Assembly: GCA_028704035.1 (NCBI GenBank)
Contig: JAQVLS010000020.1
Location: forward strand, 1-13,614
Origin: Desulfotomaculaceae bacterium
GTDB taxonomy: Bacteria; Bacillota; Desulfotomaculia; Desulfotomaculales; Pelotomaculaceae
DNA: 13,614 bases
Reading direction: 5' to 3'
A program made the position numbers and the translations under genes. A model generated the notes under the pieces. It saw only the letters and a program-made list of their open reading frames with translations. It was not told the DNA's origin and did no database searches. Positions 5,938 through 13,614 of this stretch are shown one piece after another. Within the stretch, counting starts at the first letter, position 1; every line of letters begins with the position of its first letter.

Positions 5938-6885
5938 ATGGTCGATTTTAACGAGGTTGCTCTAAGACCTGGAATAGTAGGTTTTTTTAGAATAACAAGG
6001 TTTCTGCCGGTAGTGGCTTCAACTTTAGGCGCCTTTGCCATTGGTATTCTGCCTGCCATAGCCGCAACCGGGCTTAATTTCTTAACTGCCTGGCACATAT
6101 TTTTGATCGTTTTTGCCGGAACAACGCTGCACTGTGTCACCGGCCATGCCTACAATGATTTTGCGGACTGGCGCTCCGGTACGGACGGGCGCAGTCCCGG
6201 CATACTGTCAGGCGGTTCCGGTGTAATAGAGGAAGGTTTATTGCATGAACACAGTCTTTTTATGATCGGCCTAGCCGGAATGGCGCTGCCGTTATTAGTA
6301 GCTCTGTACCTTTACAGTTTGCGGGGCGTAAATGTCATATACATCCTTTTGATAGGGGTTTGGGCGGGGGCGGCCTATTCCCTGCCGCCTTTTAGACTGG
6401 CTTACCGCCCGCTGGCGGGTGAATGGCTTGCTTTGTTTCCCGCTTTTATAACTCTTACAGTTGGTTCTTTTTTTATTTTAACAGGGAATGTCAGCCGGCA
6501 GGTGATCGCCGCCGGTATTATCCATGGTTTAATCACCTTGGGATGGATTATGCAGCATCACCTTACCGACATAAAATCAGACCTGAACGCTGTCCCGGTT
6601 AAAACCACAACTCCCGCTTATGTTTATAAAAATTGGGGTTTGAGCGCCACCAGGTATGTCCCGGCTGCATATTTCTCTTTCGCGGTGACTGCCGCTCTCG
6701 CAAGCGGCATTTGGATCAATCCGGTATTAGCCCTGTCTGTCATTCCTTCCTGCCTGTGCATATACATTGCTGTTAAGACTGATCCATCCGATGTTCGTTC
6801 TATTACCGGCGCAGAAATAAAAATGCTGGCGATTGCTACAGTAAACGCATCGGTATTGTCCATACTGCTGGCGTCGGGCTTTTAA
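5938..6885 (+). CDS. UbiA/MenA family prenyltransferase
   Basis: A 315-residue membrane enzyme that joins a polyprenyl chain to an aromatic or other acceptor. Both Mg-diphosphate motifs are present: NDFADWRSGTD (N73, D74, D77, D83), with the 'GxD' spacing seen in MenA, and DIKSD (D211, D215) followed by VPVKTTT. Around eight to nine hydrophobic segments can be seen, which fits the family. GAAGGG lies 7 bases before the ATG. The preceding gene on the same strand makes the prenyl donor, so the pair is a working unit, most likely for menaquinone or another prenyl lipid. MenA itself (1,4-dihydroxy-2-naphthoate as acceptor), the futalosine-route equivalent, and UbiA homologues with other acceptors cannot be told apart here. 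Confidence 0.93.
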   Translation: MVDFNEVALRPGIVGFFRITRFLPVVASTLGAFAIGILPAIAATGLNFLTAWHIFLIVFAGTTLHCVTGHAYNDFADWRSGTDGRSPGILSGGSGVIEEGLLHEHSLFMIGLAGMALPLLVALYLYSLRGVNVIYILLIGVWAGAAYSLPPFRLAYRPLAGEWLALFPAFITLTVGSFFILTGNVSRQVIAAGIIHGLITLGWIMQHHLTDIKSDLNAVPVKTTTPAYVYKNWGLSATRYVPAAYFSFAVTAALASGIWINPVLALSVIPSCLCIYIAVKTDPSDVRSITGAEIKMLAIATVNASVLSILLASGF

Positions 6886-7061
6886 TTTGTTCAATCTTTA
6901 CTTCCCGTTCCAACCGATATGTATTCCTTCTTGGGAAATACCCGGCTAGAGCTCATTGGCAGGGGCCCGTAATGTATTTCAATCATGCTGCGGTTATAGT
7001 CATTATTTTTCTTGTCAACGCATTCCGTACAGGAGCAGTCACATTATCTCACTATAATGGT

Positions 7062-7096
7062 AAAAAAACCTTACCATTAATATAAACGGCAAGGTT
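7062..7096 (-). terminator. Terminator of the selA-selB operon
   Basis: On the minus strand AACCTTGCC (7096-7088) pairs with GGTAAGGTT (7075-7067) through nine positions with one G-U, followed by a T-run to 7062. The stem begins at the selB stop codon. An overlapping perfect hairpin, AATGGTAA/TTACCATT (7057-7064 and 7072-7079), shares the same bases and is a second possible fold. Confidence 0.85.
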
Positions 7097-9042
7097 TATT
7101 GAGCCTTTATGGAAGGGGGACTGTCCCCCAGCGCTTTGCCCGGCAGGCGTTTGTCACCGACCCGTCTGGTTAACCTTTCCCGGTCAAAATACTCCAGTAG
7201 CGGCAGGGCATATTTGCGGGAAGTCTTGAGCAGGTCTCGCAGCTCACCCACTGTAATTTCCCCGTGCTCACTGAGATAAGCTGTGACCCTACTTATCGCT
7301 TCTTGTAAAACCTCTCCTTGAAAGTAAATGTCTTCAGTTACTTTGACCATTTCCCCCGTCCTTAATAAGTACTGCAGCAGTTCTGCTCCCTTCGTCTCAC
7401 TAAGGCCAATAGCATTACGAAGTTCTGCCCAGGAGGGAGGAAGAAAAGCCGATTCGCTCATAATCCGGGCGATCTGTTGGATCTGCTTTTTTTGCTGTTG
7501 GTCGGGGCCGGTTGCAAAATCTTTCACCGCTACAACCTTCGGTAGTACCTTGAGGACTCCTTCCTTTTCCATTTCCAATAGCACCAGTTGAAAAATTTTT
7601 GCGCTGAGTTGCGAAAATTTCCTGGAACGAAGCTCTTCCTTCGGATAGCCGTCCCTTAACGGGAATTCACGGTGATAAGAAATCGCCAGCTTTTTTATGT
7701 CCTCCATCCAGCGGGTGTAAACAGCTGTTGATACAAGATACAGTTTGCCATCACCGCTGAGCTGCTTAACTTCTTTTTCCTCAGCTAAAGCAGCGGCCGC
7801 TTCCAGCACTTCTTTTTCCTGCAGGCCGGTACCTGCTGCTGCCGCCGCCGGTAGATGCATATTGCTGTTGGCGTCCAGGTACAGTTTTACTATTTCAGAG
7901 GGATTGCCTTTTTCCCTAGTGGACAGGGCGTCCAGCACATCCTCGCGAAAGCGTTTGTGCTTGCGTTTAGGTGAAGGGTCTATGATAGTACCGCCGCCAA
8001 TTGTCCGCATCGGCGAGTATGATCTGATCACAAAGCGGTCTCCTTTAACCGGTACCGTTTGTTCCTCCAGTATAATCTGGGCGTAAACCATGGCGCCGGG
8101 CTCCAACTCCTCTCTGTCCAGCAGTACCACTCGTCCCAGTGTCTCCCTGGTACCCAAATAAAAACGTACCCTCGTCCTGTTTTTCAGGGGTCTGACAGCG
8201 CTTTTCAGCAACAGCAGGCGCACATCCAGGCGTTGTGACGGTTTGATCATCCCGGGTCCGGCAACAACGCTGCCACGCCCAATTTGTTCAGCCTCAAGCC
8301 CCGCCAGGTTGACTGCCGCTCTCTGGCCTGCTTCAGCGGCTTCAACCTTTTCACCGTGCACCTGAACTGTACGGACTCTAGCGGACAAATCTTCGGGTTG
8401 GACTTCCACCATCTCCCCGACTTTTATAACACCGGACAGCAGTGTTCCTGTGACCACAGTACCAAAACCTGTTATGCTGAAAACCCTGTCTACAGGCAGC
8501 CTGGGTTGACCCTGGACAGTTTTCGGAACGACTTCCTCCATCGTCCGGTCGATTAATTTCAGTAATTCAGGAATTCCTTTTTTAGTAACTGCCGAGACCG
8601 TAACCACAGGAGCGTCTGCCAGGACTGTCCCTTGCAAAAAATCTTTAATGTCCTCCTTAACCAGATCCAGCCATTCATCATCTACCAGGTCGCACTTGGT
8701 TAATACGACTATCCCTTTATTGACCTGAAGAAGCTGAATAATGTCCATATGCTCCCTGGTCTGGGGCATGACGCCTTCATCAGCAGCTATCACCAGCAGC
8801 ACCAGGTCGAACCCGCCGGCTCCCGCCAGCATGTTTTTGATAAACCGTTCGTGCCCCGGCACATCGACAATACCAGCCCTGCGACCGCCGGGAAGATTAA
8901 GGTAGGCAAAGCCAAGTTCGATAGAAATGCCACGTTCTTTTTCTTCCTTCAGGCGATCCGTGTCTACTCCGGTCATAGCCCTTACCAGTGCGGTTTTCCC
9001 ATGATCCACATGTCCCGCAGTCCCGATAATCAGGTGCTTCAA
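7096..9042 (-). CDS. selB: Selenocysteine-specific translation elongation factor SelB
   Basis: SelB binds GTP and Sec-tRNA(Sec) and, through its C-terminal domain, the SECIS hairpin in selenoprotein mRNA, so that UGA is read as selenocysteine. The 648-residue product has the EF-Tu-like GTPase motifs GHVDHGKT (10-17), DVPGH (60-64) and TKCD (115-118), then beta-barrel domains and a winged-helix C-terminal region ending in [20 protein letters not shown] (608-627), the typical last SelB helix-turn-helix. The TTG at 9042 is chosen over the GTG at 9051: GGAAG lies 8 bases before it, and it gives the standard N-terminus [11 protein letters not shown]. The gene follows selA after a short gap. Oddity: the last 11 residues, [11 protein letters not shown], are mostly encoded by a GGGGGAC-type palindrome, beyond the usual family end. 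Confidence 0.96.
   Translation of the reverse strand: MKHLIIGTAGHVDHGKTALVRAMTGVDTDRLKEEKERGISIELGFAYLNLPGGRRAGIVDVPGHERFIKNMLAGAGGFDLVLLVIAADEGVMPQTREHMDIIQLLQVNKGIVVLTKCDLVDDEWLDLVKEDIKDFLQGTVLADAPVVTVSAVTKKGIPELLKLIDRTMEEVVPKTVQGQPRLPVDRVFSITGFGTVVTGTLLSGVIKVGEMVEVQPEDLSARVRTVQVHGEKVEAAEAGQRAAVNLAGLEAEQIGRGSVVAGPGMIKPSQRLDVRLLLLKSAVRPLKNRTRVRFYLGTRETLGRVVLLDREELEPGAMVYAQIILEEQTVPVKGDRFVIRSYSPMRTIGGGTIIDPSPKRKHKRFREDVLDALSTREKGNPSEIVKLYLDANSNMHLPAAAAAGTGLQEKEVLEAAAALAEEKEVKQLSGDGKLYLVSTAVYTRWMEDIKKLAISYHREFPLRDGYPKEELRSRKFSQLSAKIFQLVLLEMEKEGVLKVLPKVVAVKDFATGPDQQQKKQIQQIARIMSESAFLPPSWAELRNAIGLSETKGAELLQYLLRTGEMVKVTEDIYFQGEVLQEAISRVTAYLSEHGEITVGELRDLLKTSRKYALPLLEYFDRERLTRRVGDKRLPGKALGDSPPSIKAQ
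7115..7129. repeat. GGGGGAC/GTCCCCC palindrome inside the 3' end of selB
   Basis: Arms GGGGGAC (7115-7121) and GTCCCCC (7123-7129) pair perfectly around a single T. The core matches the GGGGAC...GTCCCC arms of the repeats at 1859-2081. It encodes the Gly-Asp-Ser-Pro-Pro part of the SelB tail. Confidence 0.7.
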
Positions 9043-9060
9043 ATTATACACTTCCAGTCA

Positions 9061-10485
9061 TTATTTTAAAGCTTGCGCTACAGCCTCCGCCAGAAGCTGT
9101 AATTCCGTATCGCCGATAGTCCTGCAATCCATAATAAACCTGTCTTCCTGTACCCTTCCCATAACAGCTGGATCCCCATGCCGCAGCGTGGCCTGCAGTT
9201 CACCGGCGCTAATATTACGAGGGCTCAAAACCACCACTGCCGTAAGCAGTTCCGCAGTCGGCATGGCCCCGCCGCCAACAGCCGATACACCCTTTTCAAC
9301 TGCAAACTCAGCTATGGTTTTATCTAGAACACTCTGCAAAATACTCTCCAGGTTATAAGCTCTTTTTTTAAGGATTTCCTGGTTAATAGTCAGCATTTGC
9401 AGGGTTGGGATCTCCCTGATTGCTTTATCTTCATCCTGGTACTCCCTCAGGGTCGCCTCCAGGGCGGCCACAGTCATCTTATCAATCCTAACCGCCCTGG
9501 TCAGGGGATTCTTTTTCATCTTTTCTATGTAAGTGCGCCTGCCAAGGATAATTCCGGCCTGTGGTCCTCCCAGCAGTTTATCACCGCTGAAAGTAACGAT
9601 GTCCGGGCCGGCGCCCAGCACCTCCTGCACAGTTGGTTCCCGCGGCAGACCAAAACGGCTCAAATCAAGCAAAGAACCGCTACCCAGGTCGGACATCACC
9701 GGCAGATTATATTCCCGGCCGATCTCAACCAGTTCACTGACAGTAGTTTCCCTGGTAAAACCGATTATGCGGTAATTGCTGGTATGCACATGGAGCAGCA
9801 TGGCTGTTTCGCCGCAGATAGCCTTCCTGTAATCCTCCGGGTGAGTTTTGTTGGTAGCGCCCACTTCGACCAGTTTGGCTCCGCTCTGGGCCATTACTTC
9901 GGGTATCCGGAAAGAACCGCCTATTTCAACCAACTGTCCCCGCGAAACGATAACTTCCCGTTCCCTGGCAGCAGTGCTCAATGCCAGCAAAACTGCCGCC
10001 GCGTTGTTATTTACAACAAGGGCGTCTTCCGCCCCGGTCAGAGAGGTAAGCAGGTTTTCCAGCGCGGCATATCTTGATCCCCTGCGCCCGGTTTTAAGGT
10101 CAAGTTCGAGGTTGGAATAATTTGAGGCTACTATGTTAACAGCTTCCCTGGCACGTTTGCTAAGAAGGGCCCGCCCGAGGTTTGTATGCAGTATAACTCC
10201 GGTAGCGTTAATCACCCGGCGGAGGTTTGGCTGTACAGAACGCTTTACTGCTGCTGCTGTTGTTTCAACTATCATGTCCAGGTATTCTTCTTTTTTTATA
10301 TCCTGCCGCATCTTTACAGCACCCGACAATATTCCCTTCCTCTTATCAGTCAGTATAGCCCGAACAGCCTCAAGAATTACAATTCGCGGGTGATTTTCCA
10401 GCATTTCCGTTACTCTGCCATCACGCAGCACCTCATCAACAGATGGCAGCAGTCTGAGGCTTTTCCCCATGTAATTTTCGCTCAT
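9061..10485 (-). CDS. selA: L-seryl-tRNA(Sec) selenium transferase SelA
   Basis: SelA is a PLP enzyme, decameric in known cases, that converts seryl-tRNA(Sec) to selenocysteinyl-tRNA(Sec) using selenophosphate from SelD. The 474-residue product is normal in length. Recognised parts are LPSVDEVL near the N-terminus, [20 protein letters not shown] (89-108), the PLP-binding Lys K303 in [13 protein letters not shown], and the C-terminal [19 protein letters not shown]. The ATG at 10485 is preceded by GGAGG with a 4-base spacer; the frame reaches a TTG at 10503, but the Shine-Dalgarno site then lies inside the gene, so that start is unlikely. selB follows at once, in the usual selA-selB order. A promoter is visible at 10532-10560. 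selD and selC are absent from the window. Confidence 0.97.
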   Translation of the reverse strand: MSENYMGKSLRLLPSVDEVLRDGRVTEMLENHPRIVILEAVRAILTDKRKGILSGAVKMRQDIKKEEYLDMIVETTAAAVKRSVQPNLRRVINATGVILHTNLGRALLSKRAREAVNIVASNYSNLELDLKTGRRGSRYAALENLLTSLTGAEDALVVNNNAAAVLLALSTAAREREVIVSRGQLVEIGGSFRIPEVMAQSGAKLVEVGATNKTHPEDYRKAICGETAMLLHVHTSNYRIIGFTRETTVSELVEIGREYNLPVMSDLGSGSLLDLSRFGLPREPTVQEVLGAGPDIVTFSGDKLLGGPQAGIILGRRTYIEKMKKNPLTRAVRIDKMTVAALEATLREYQDEDKAIREIPTLQMLTINQEILKKRAYNLESILQSVLDKTIAEFAVEKGVSAVGGGAMPTAELLTAVVVLSPRNISAGELQATLRHGDPAVMGRVQEDRFIMDCRTIGDTELQLLAEAVAQALK

Positions 10486-10531
10486 ACAGCCTCCAATAAG
10501 CAAAATAGTATTATTCCCTTAACTTTTTTAA

Positions 10532-10560
10532 ATTATATGGCAGTAAACCAGCAAAAGCAA
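10532..10560 (-). promoter_or_regulatory. Sigma-70/SigA-type promoter of selA-selB
   Basis: On the minus strand a -35 TTGCTT (10560-10555) and a -10 TATAAT (10537-10532) are separated by 17 bases. Transcription would start near 10525, about 40 bases before the selA ATG. An 8-bp inverted repeat, TCCCTTAA (10515-10522) and TTAAGGGA (10565-10572), brackets the promoter and could be an operator or chance. Confidence 0.65.
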
Positions 10561-10609
10561 GTATTTAAGGGATTTGGCCTTTTAGCCATTTTCTTTTAAC
10601 AAACACAAC

Positions 10610-10638
10610 TAGGCAAAGGTCTATATGCTATATATAAT
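10610..10638 (+). promoter_or_regulatory. Possible upstream promoter ahead of the terminator at 10663
   Basis: TAGGCA (10610-10615, 4 of 6 to consensus) and TATAAT (10633-10638) are separated by 17 bases. The region is AT-rich, where TATAAT can arise by chance. If active, it would give a short transcript of about 45 bases that ends at the next terminator. Confidence 0.3.
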
Positions 10639-10662
10639 AGAAGCGGAAAGCTTACAATAAAT

Positions 10663-10687
10663 AACCGCAATAAAAGCGGTTTTTTTT
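10663..10687 (+). terminator. Intrinsic terminator in the selA-purSL divergent region
   Basis: Stem AACCGC (10663-10668) and GCGGTT (10676-10681) with a 7-base loop, followed by eight T's. It reads on the plus strand, although no plus-strand gene lies before it. It may shield the purSL promoter from transcription antisense to selA, or end a small RNA. GCGG at 10643-10646 could pair with the same CCGC as a competing stem. Confidence 0.75.
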
Positions 10688-10693
10688 GATTAA

Positions 10694-10721
10694 TTGACAT
10701 TACTAAGGCAGGGAATATAAT
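10694..10721 (+). promoter_or_regulatory. Consensus SigA promoter of purSL
   Basis: TTGACA (10694-10699) and TATAAT (10716-10721), both perfect hexamers, are separated by 16 bases. Transcription should start near 10728, leaving a leader of about 65 bases that ends in the Shine-Dalgarno site AAAGGAGG. No purine-riboswitch core is recognisable in this short leader. Confidence 0.85.
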
Positions 10722-10792
10722 ATCACTATCTAATCTATTTTATCTGATGTAAGATGTGTGCCCTGCCGCAACCATTGGAAAGGAGGTTAAAC

Positions 10793-13614
10793 ATGATCCA
10801 GGAAGTACGGGTGATGCTCAAAGATGGTATCCCCGACAGCAAGGGAGACGGAGTCCTGTACGAGATCCAACACGCTCTGGGTGTCAATAGTGTGAAAAAA
10901 ATCAGGACGGCGAGGGTTTTTCGCTTTGAAGGCATTGATGAAAATGCTGCCCATTTTCTTGCCGAGAAATTGCTGGCCGAAGAAATATTTCAGTCCTTCC
11001 GGGTAAACAGTACGGTAATTAATGACGCCGATTTCATCATCGAAGTAGCTTACAGACCCGGGGTTATGAACCCCGAGGCGGCTTCTCTAATGAAATCAGC
11101 CTCTGACCTGGGAGTAGACGGCTTAATAGCGGCCGACTCATCCTGGCAGTATGGATTTTACGGAGAAAAAATTACTGAGGCTGATATCGAACGCATCGTT
11201 AACAGCCTGCTGGTTAATGCCACGGTGGAATATGTGGTGAAAGAAAGTCCTGAGACACTTGTCATACAGGGCAATCCCGGCCGCACAGAGGTTGTGCCCA
11301 TCTGCAGCATGAATGATCAACAGCTTATTGAATTAAGCAGGGACAAGCTTTTCTTAAATCTAGAAGAAATGAAGGTCATTCAGGGTTACTTTAGTTCTCT
11401 CGACAGGGACCCCACCGATTGTGAAATTGAAATTATCGCCCAAACCTGGTCGGAGCACTGCGGTCATAAAACTTTTAAAGCCAGGTTGATAGTAGATGGG
11501 AAAGAAAAACTACCCCTACTGAAAAGGCTGCGTGACGCCACTGAAGAAAGCAAAAACCCGCTGGTGCTGTCAGCATTCGTTGACAACTCTGGTGTAATGG
11601 ATTTTTATGACGGTATGGCTATCTGCGGCAAAGTTGAAACCCACAACTCACCATCGGCAATTGAACCGTACGGCGGGGCTATGACAGGCAGCGGCGGCGT
11701 TTTCCGTGATATTGTGGGCACCGGACTCGGCGCAAAGGTTATCGCCTCAACAGATATGTTTTGTTTTGCGCCTCCAGATTTGCCCGCTGCAGAAATACCG
11801 CCCGGTTGCCTGCACCCGCACTATCTTTTAAGGCGTGGGATAGCCGGTATAAGGGATTACGGGAATCGCATGGGGATACCCACAAATAACGGGTCTTTAC
11901 ATTTTCACCGGGACTACCGCGCTAAACCCACAGTTATAGCGGGCGCGTACGGTATTCTGCCGGCCGCCGCCTGCCAAAAAGGCAAGCCGCAGCCGGGCGA
12001 CCGGGTTATAGCCATGGGCGGCCGGACCGGCCGCGACGGTATCCACGGCGCCACCTTTTCCAGCGGCGAGATGACTGACCGTACCATAGACGTTAATGCC
12101 AGCGCCGTACAGATCGGCCACCCGATTGAAGAAAAACGTATGTTTGACGCTATATTAACCGCCAGGGACGAAGGGTTGATCCGGGCTATCACCGATTGCG
12201 GCGCGGGGGGATTTGCTTCAGCGGTAGGTGAAATGGGCGCGGAAACCGGGACGCGTATAGCGCTTGATCTGGCGCCCCTCAAATACCCGGGGCTTTCACC
12301 CTGGGAAATACTGCTATCCGAAAGCCAGGAAAGAATGGTCCTGTCCGTGGCGCCCGAACATGTTGAACGCTTGTTTGAAATCTGCCGCGATTATAACGTT
12401 GAGGTCACTGTGCTTGGCGAATTTACCAGTGACGGGCATTTCTCCGCCACTTACGAAGGCCGCGAAGTGATGGACCTGGATATGAATTTTCTGCATGACG
12501 GACTGCCCCAGCGTGTGCTGAGCGCCGCCTGGAAAAGGCCATCTCTGACCGGGCTTAAAATTGAGGCTCCCGCCGATTGGACCGCCCTATATAAAAAAGT
12601 CATGGGGCATTTAAATGTATGCTCCAAGGAACCCATTGTCAGGATGTACGACCATGGAGTCCAGGGCACCAATGCTCTGCCGCCATTCGCCGGCGTGCAC
12701 GAAGACGGGCCCAACGATGCGGCAATCCTGGCGCCAATACTTGGTAAGCCTTATGGTTTGGTAATTGCACATGGCCTGAACCCTATTTTAAACCAGATTG
12801 ACCCCTATTACGGTAGTATCTGGGCGGCGGCGGAGGCGGTCTCCAATGCTGTGGCCTGCGGCGCCAATCCAGCTGAGATGGTCTTAATCGACAACTTTAT
12901 CTGGCCTTTCCCTGATGAAGAACAGCTGGGCGCCCTGGATATGGCCATTGACGCTTGCGTTGATTTTGTCAGAGCTACCAGGATGCCTTTCATATCCGGT
13001 AAAGACAGTCTTTCCAGCACATACCGGGGCAAAGACGGCACGGTAATCAAAATCCCGCCCGTCCTTTGTGTTTCTGCATTCGGTCGCATCCCTGACGCCG
13101 CAAAAACTGTTTCGGCAGATTTTAAAGCAGCGGGCAGCCATATTGTCCTGTTAGGCTACCGCAATACGGAAGAAATAGCTGGTTCAGTCTACTGCCAGAT
13201 TCACGATGCCCTGGGCAGCAACCTGCCCAGGATAAACCCCGCCGATTTAATGCGGGTGTTTAAAGCGCTTTACCCCGCTGTCAGTTCCGGTAAACTGCTG
13301 GCCTGCCATGATATCAGCGAAGGCGGCCTGGCTGCCGCTCTCGCAGAAATGTGTTTTGGCGGCGATACGGGCGCAGTTATAAATATCCCTGAAAATGAGG
13401 ACGCGGTAAACTTCCTGTTCAACGAAACCGCAGGCTGCTTCCTGGCCGAGATTTCTTCCAGCCTGGAACCGGCAGTAATTTTTGGCGATATTCCATGTAG
13501 AATAATTGGCGTGACCTCAACAGACAAAAGTATAACAGTAAAGCAATCAGGAGATGAATTATTCACCCTGGAACTGAATGAATTAAAAACAGCCTGGCAG
13601 CAGCCAATGAAGGA
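10793..13614 (+). CDS. purL: Phosphoribosylformylglycinamidine synthase, PurS-PurL fusion (3' end cut)
   Basis: This enzyme turns FGAR into FGAM with ATP and ammonia, the fourth step of purine synthesis. The frame is open for 940 codons to the window edge. Residues 1-73 and about 78-152 each look like a PurS unit (for example LKDGIPDSKG and AYRPGVMNPE near their starts), so a PurS pair is fused in front of PurL. Catalytic-domain motifs follow: WSEHCGHKTF (219-228), KVETHNSPSAIEPYGGA (280-296), DCGAGGF (468-474), LSESQERM, SGKDSLS (735-741) and HDISEGG (839-845). The last codons, LKTAWQQPMK, resemble the natural end of PurL, so the gene may stop just past the window or continue into a glutaminase domain; this cannot be decided here. 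AAAGGAGG precedes the ATG by 5-6 bases. Confidence 0.96.
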   Translation, partial: MIQEVRVMLKDGIPDSKGDGVLYEIQHALGVNSVKKIRTARVFRFEGIDENAAHFLAEKLLAEEIFQSFRVNSTVINDADFIIEVAYRPGVMNPEAASLMKSASDLGVDGLIAADSSWQYGFYGEKITEADIERIVNSLLVNATVEYVVKESPETLVIQGNPGRTEVVPICSMNDQQLIELSRDKLFLNLEEMKVIQGYFSSLDRDPTDCEIEIIAQTWSEHCGHKTFKARLIVDGKEKLPLLKRLRDATEESKNPLVLSAFVDNSGVMDFYDGMAICGKVETHNSPSAIEPYGGAMTGSGGVFRDIVGTGLGAKVIASTDMFCFAPPDLPAAEIPPGCLHPHYLLRRGIAGIRDYGNRMGIPTNNGSLHFHRDYRAKPTVIAGAYGILPAAACQKGKPQPGDRVIAMGGRTGRDGIHGATFSSGEMTDRTIDVNASAVQIGHPIEEKRMFDAILTARDEGLIRAITDCGAGGFASAVGEMGAETGTRIALDLAPLKYPGLSPWEILLSESQERMVLSVAPEHVERLFEICRDYNVEVTVLGEFTSDGHFSATYEGREVMDLDMNFLHDGLPQRVLSAAWKRPSLTGLKIEAPADWTALYKKVMGHLNVCSKEPIVRMYDHGVQGTNALPPFAGVHEDGPNDAAILAPILGKPYGLVIAHGLNPILNQIDPYYGSIWAAAEAVSNAVACGANPAEMVLIDNFIWPFPDEEQLGALDMAIDACVDFVRATRMPFISGKDSLSSTYRGKDGTVIKIPPVLCVSAFGRIPDAAKTVSADFKAAGSHIVLLGYRNTEEIAGSVYCQIHDALGSNLPRINPADLMRVFKALYPAVSSGKLLACHDISEGGLAAALAEMCFGGDTGAVINIPENEDAVNFLFNETAGCFLAEISSSLEPAVIFGDIPCRIIGVTSTDKSITVKQSGDELFTLELNELKTAWQQPMK

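Noticed and set aside
6886..7061. Possible tRNA(Sec) or small RNA in the gap between ubiA and selB
   Set aside because: No cloverleaf or T-arm TTCGA motif could be found on either strand; only the selB terminator stands out at its end.
9397..10077. 226-codon plus-strand open frame
   Set aside because: Antisense to selA, with no ribosome site or known motif; selA itself is certain.
10186..10599. 137-codon plus-strand open frame over the selA start
   Set aside because: Antisense shadow with low-complexity Cys/Phe/Tyr runs from the opposite strand's codons.
10722..10792. Purine riboswitch in the purSL leader
   Set aside because: The leader is only about 65 bases and lacks the conserved purine-aptamer loop and junction sequences.
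1..13614. CRISPR array, phage genes, insertion sequence or defence system
   Set aside because: No regularly spaced repeats, transposase, integrase or nuclease motif was seen; the repeats at 1859-2160 are too few and palindromic without regular spacers.

Overview
The window looks like chromosome from a Gram-positive, endospore-forming anaerobe of the Clostridia, most like the Peptococcaceae/Desulfotomaculaceae group. This rests on the selA-selB gene pair, a CwlD-type spore-cortex amidase, a fused PurS-PurL enzyme without a visible glutaminase, strong purine-rich Shine-Dalgarno sites, TTG starts, and a GTCCCC-type interspersed repeat. The genus is inference; no rRNA or other marker is present.

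Layout. Positions 1-672 are AT-rich and hold the 5' end of an unrecognised minus-strand gene, a minus-strand terminator and a small AbrB-type DNA-binding protein. A PLP aminotransferase follows (673-1881, +), and its last codons lie inside a repeat. Positions 1882-2212 are non-coding and filled with short palindromic repeats. Next come minus-strand genes: a DUF456 membrane protein, a strong hairpin, a 62-residue basic peptide, and a two-gene unit of cwlD followed by an O-methyltransferase-like gene. Divergent from cwlD is a plus-strand pair, a long-chain polyprenyl diphosphate synthase and a UbiA/MenA-type prenyltransferase. Converging on these from the right is the selA-selB operon (minus strand), closed by a terminator at 7062-7096. 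Divergent from selA, behind a consensus promoter, is the purine gene purSL, cut by the window end at 13614.

How the genes work together. The polyprenyl synthase and UbiA protein form an obvious pair: one makes the isoprenoid tail and the other attaches it to an aromatic head group, most likely for menaquinone or a similar membrane lipid. The nearby methyltransferase could modify the same molecule, but it is transcribed with cwlD, so this is only a guess. SelA makes Sec-tRNA(Sec) and SelB delivers it to the ribosome at UGA codons; selC and selD are not in the window. PurSL performs the fourth step of purine synthesis and would need PurQ, which may lie just past the window edge.

Most of the window is housekeeping. 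The least ordinary signal is a GGGGAC/GTCCCC palindromic repeat family that occurs between genes and also forms the extreme C-termini of two unrelated proteins, the aminotransferase and SelB, in each case giving a Gly-Asp-Ser/Thr-Pro tail just before the stop.
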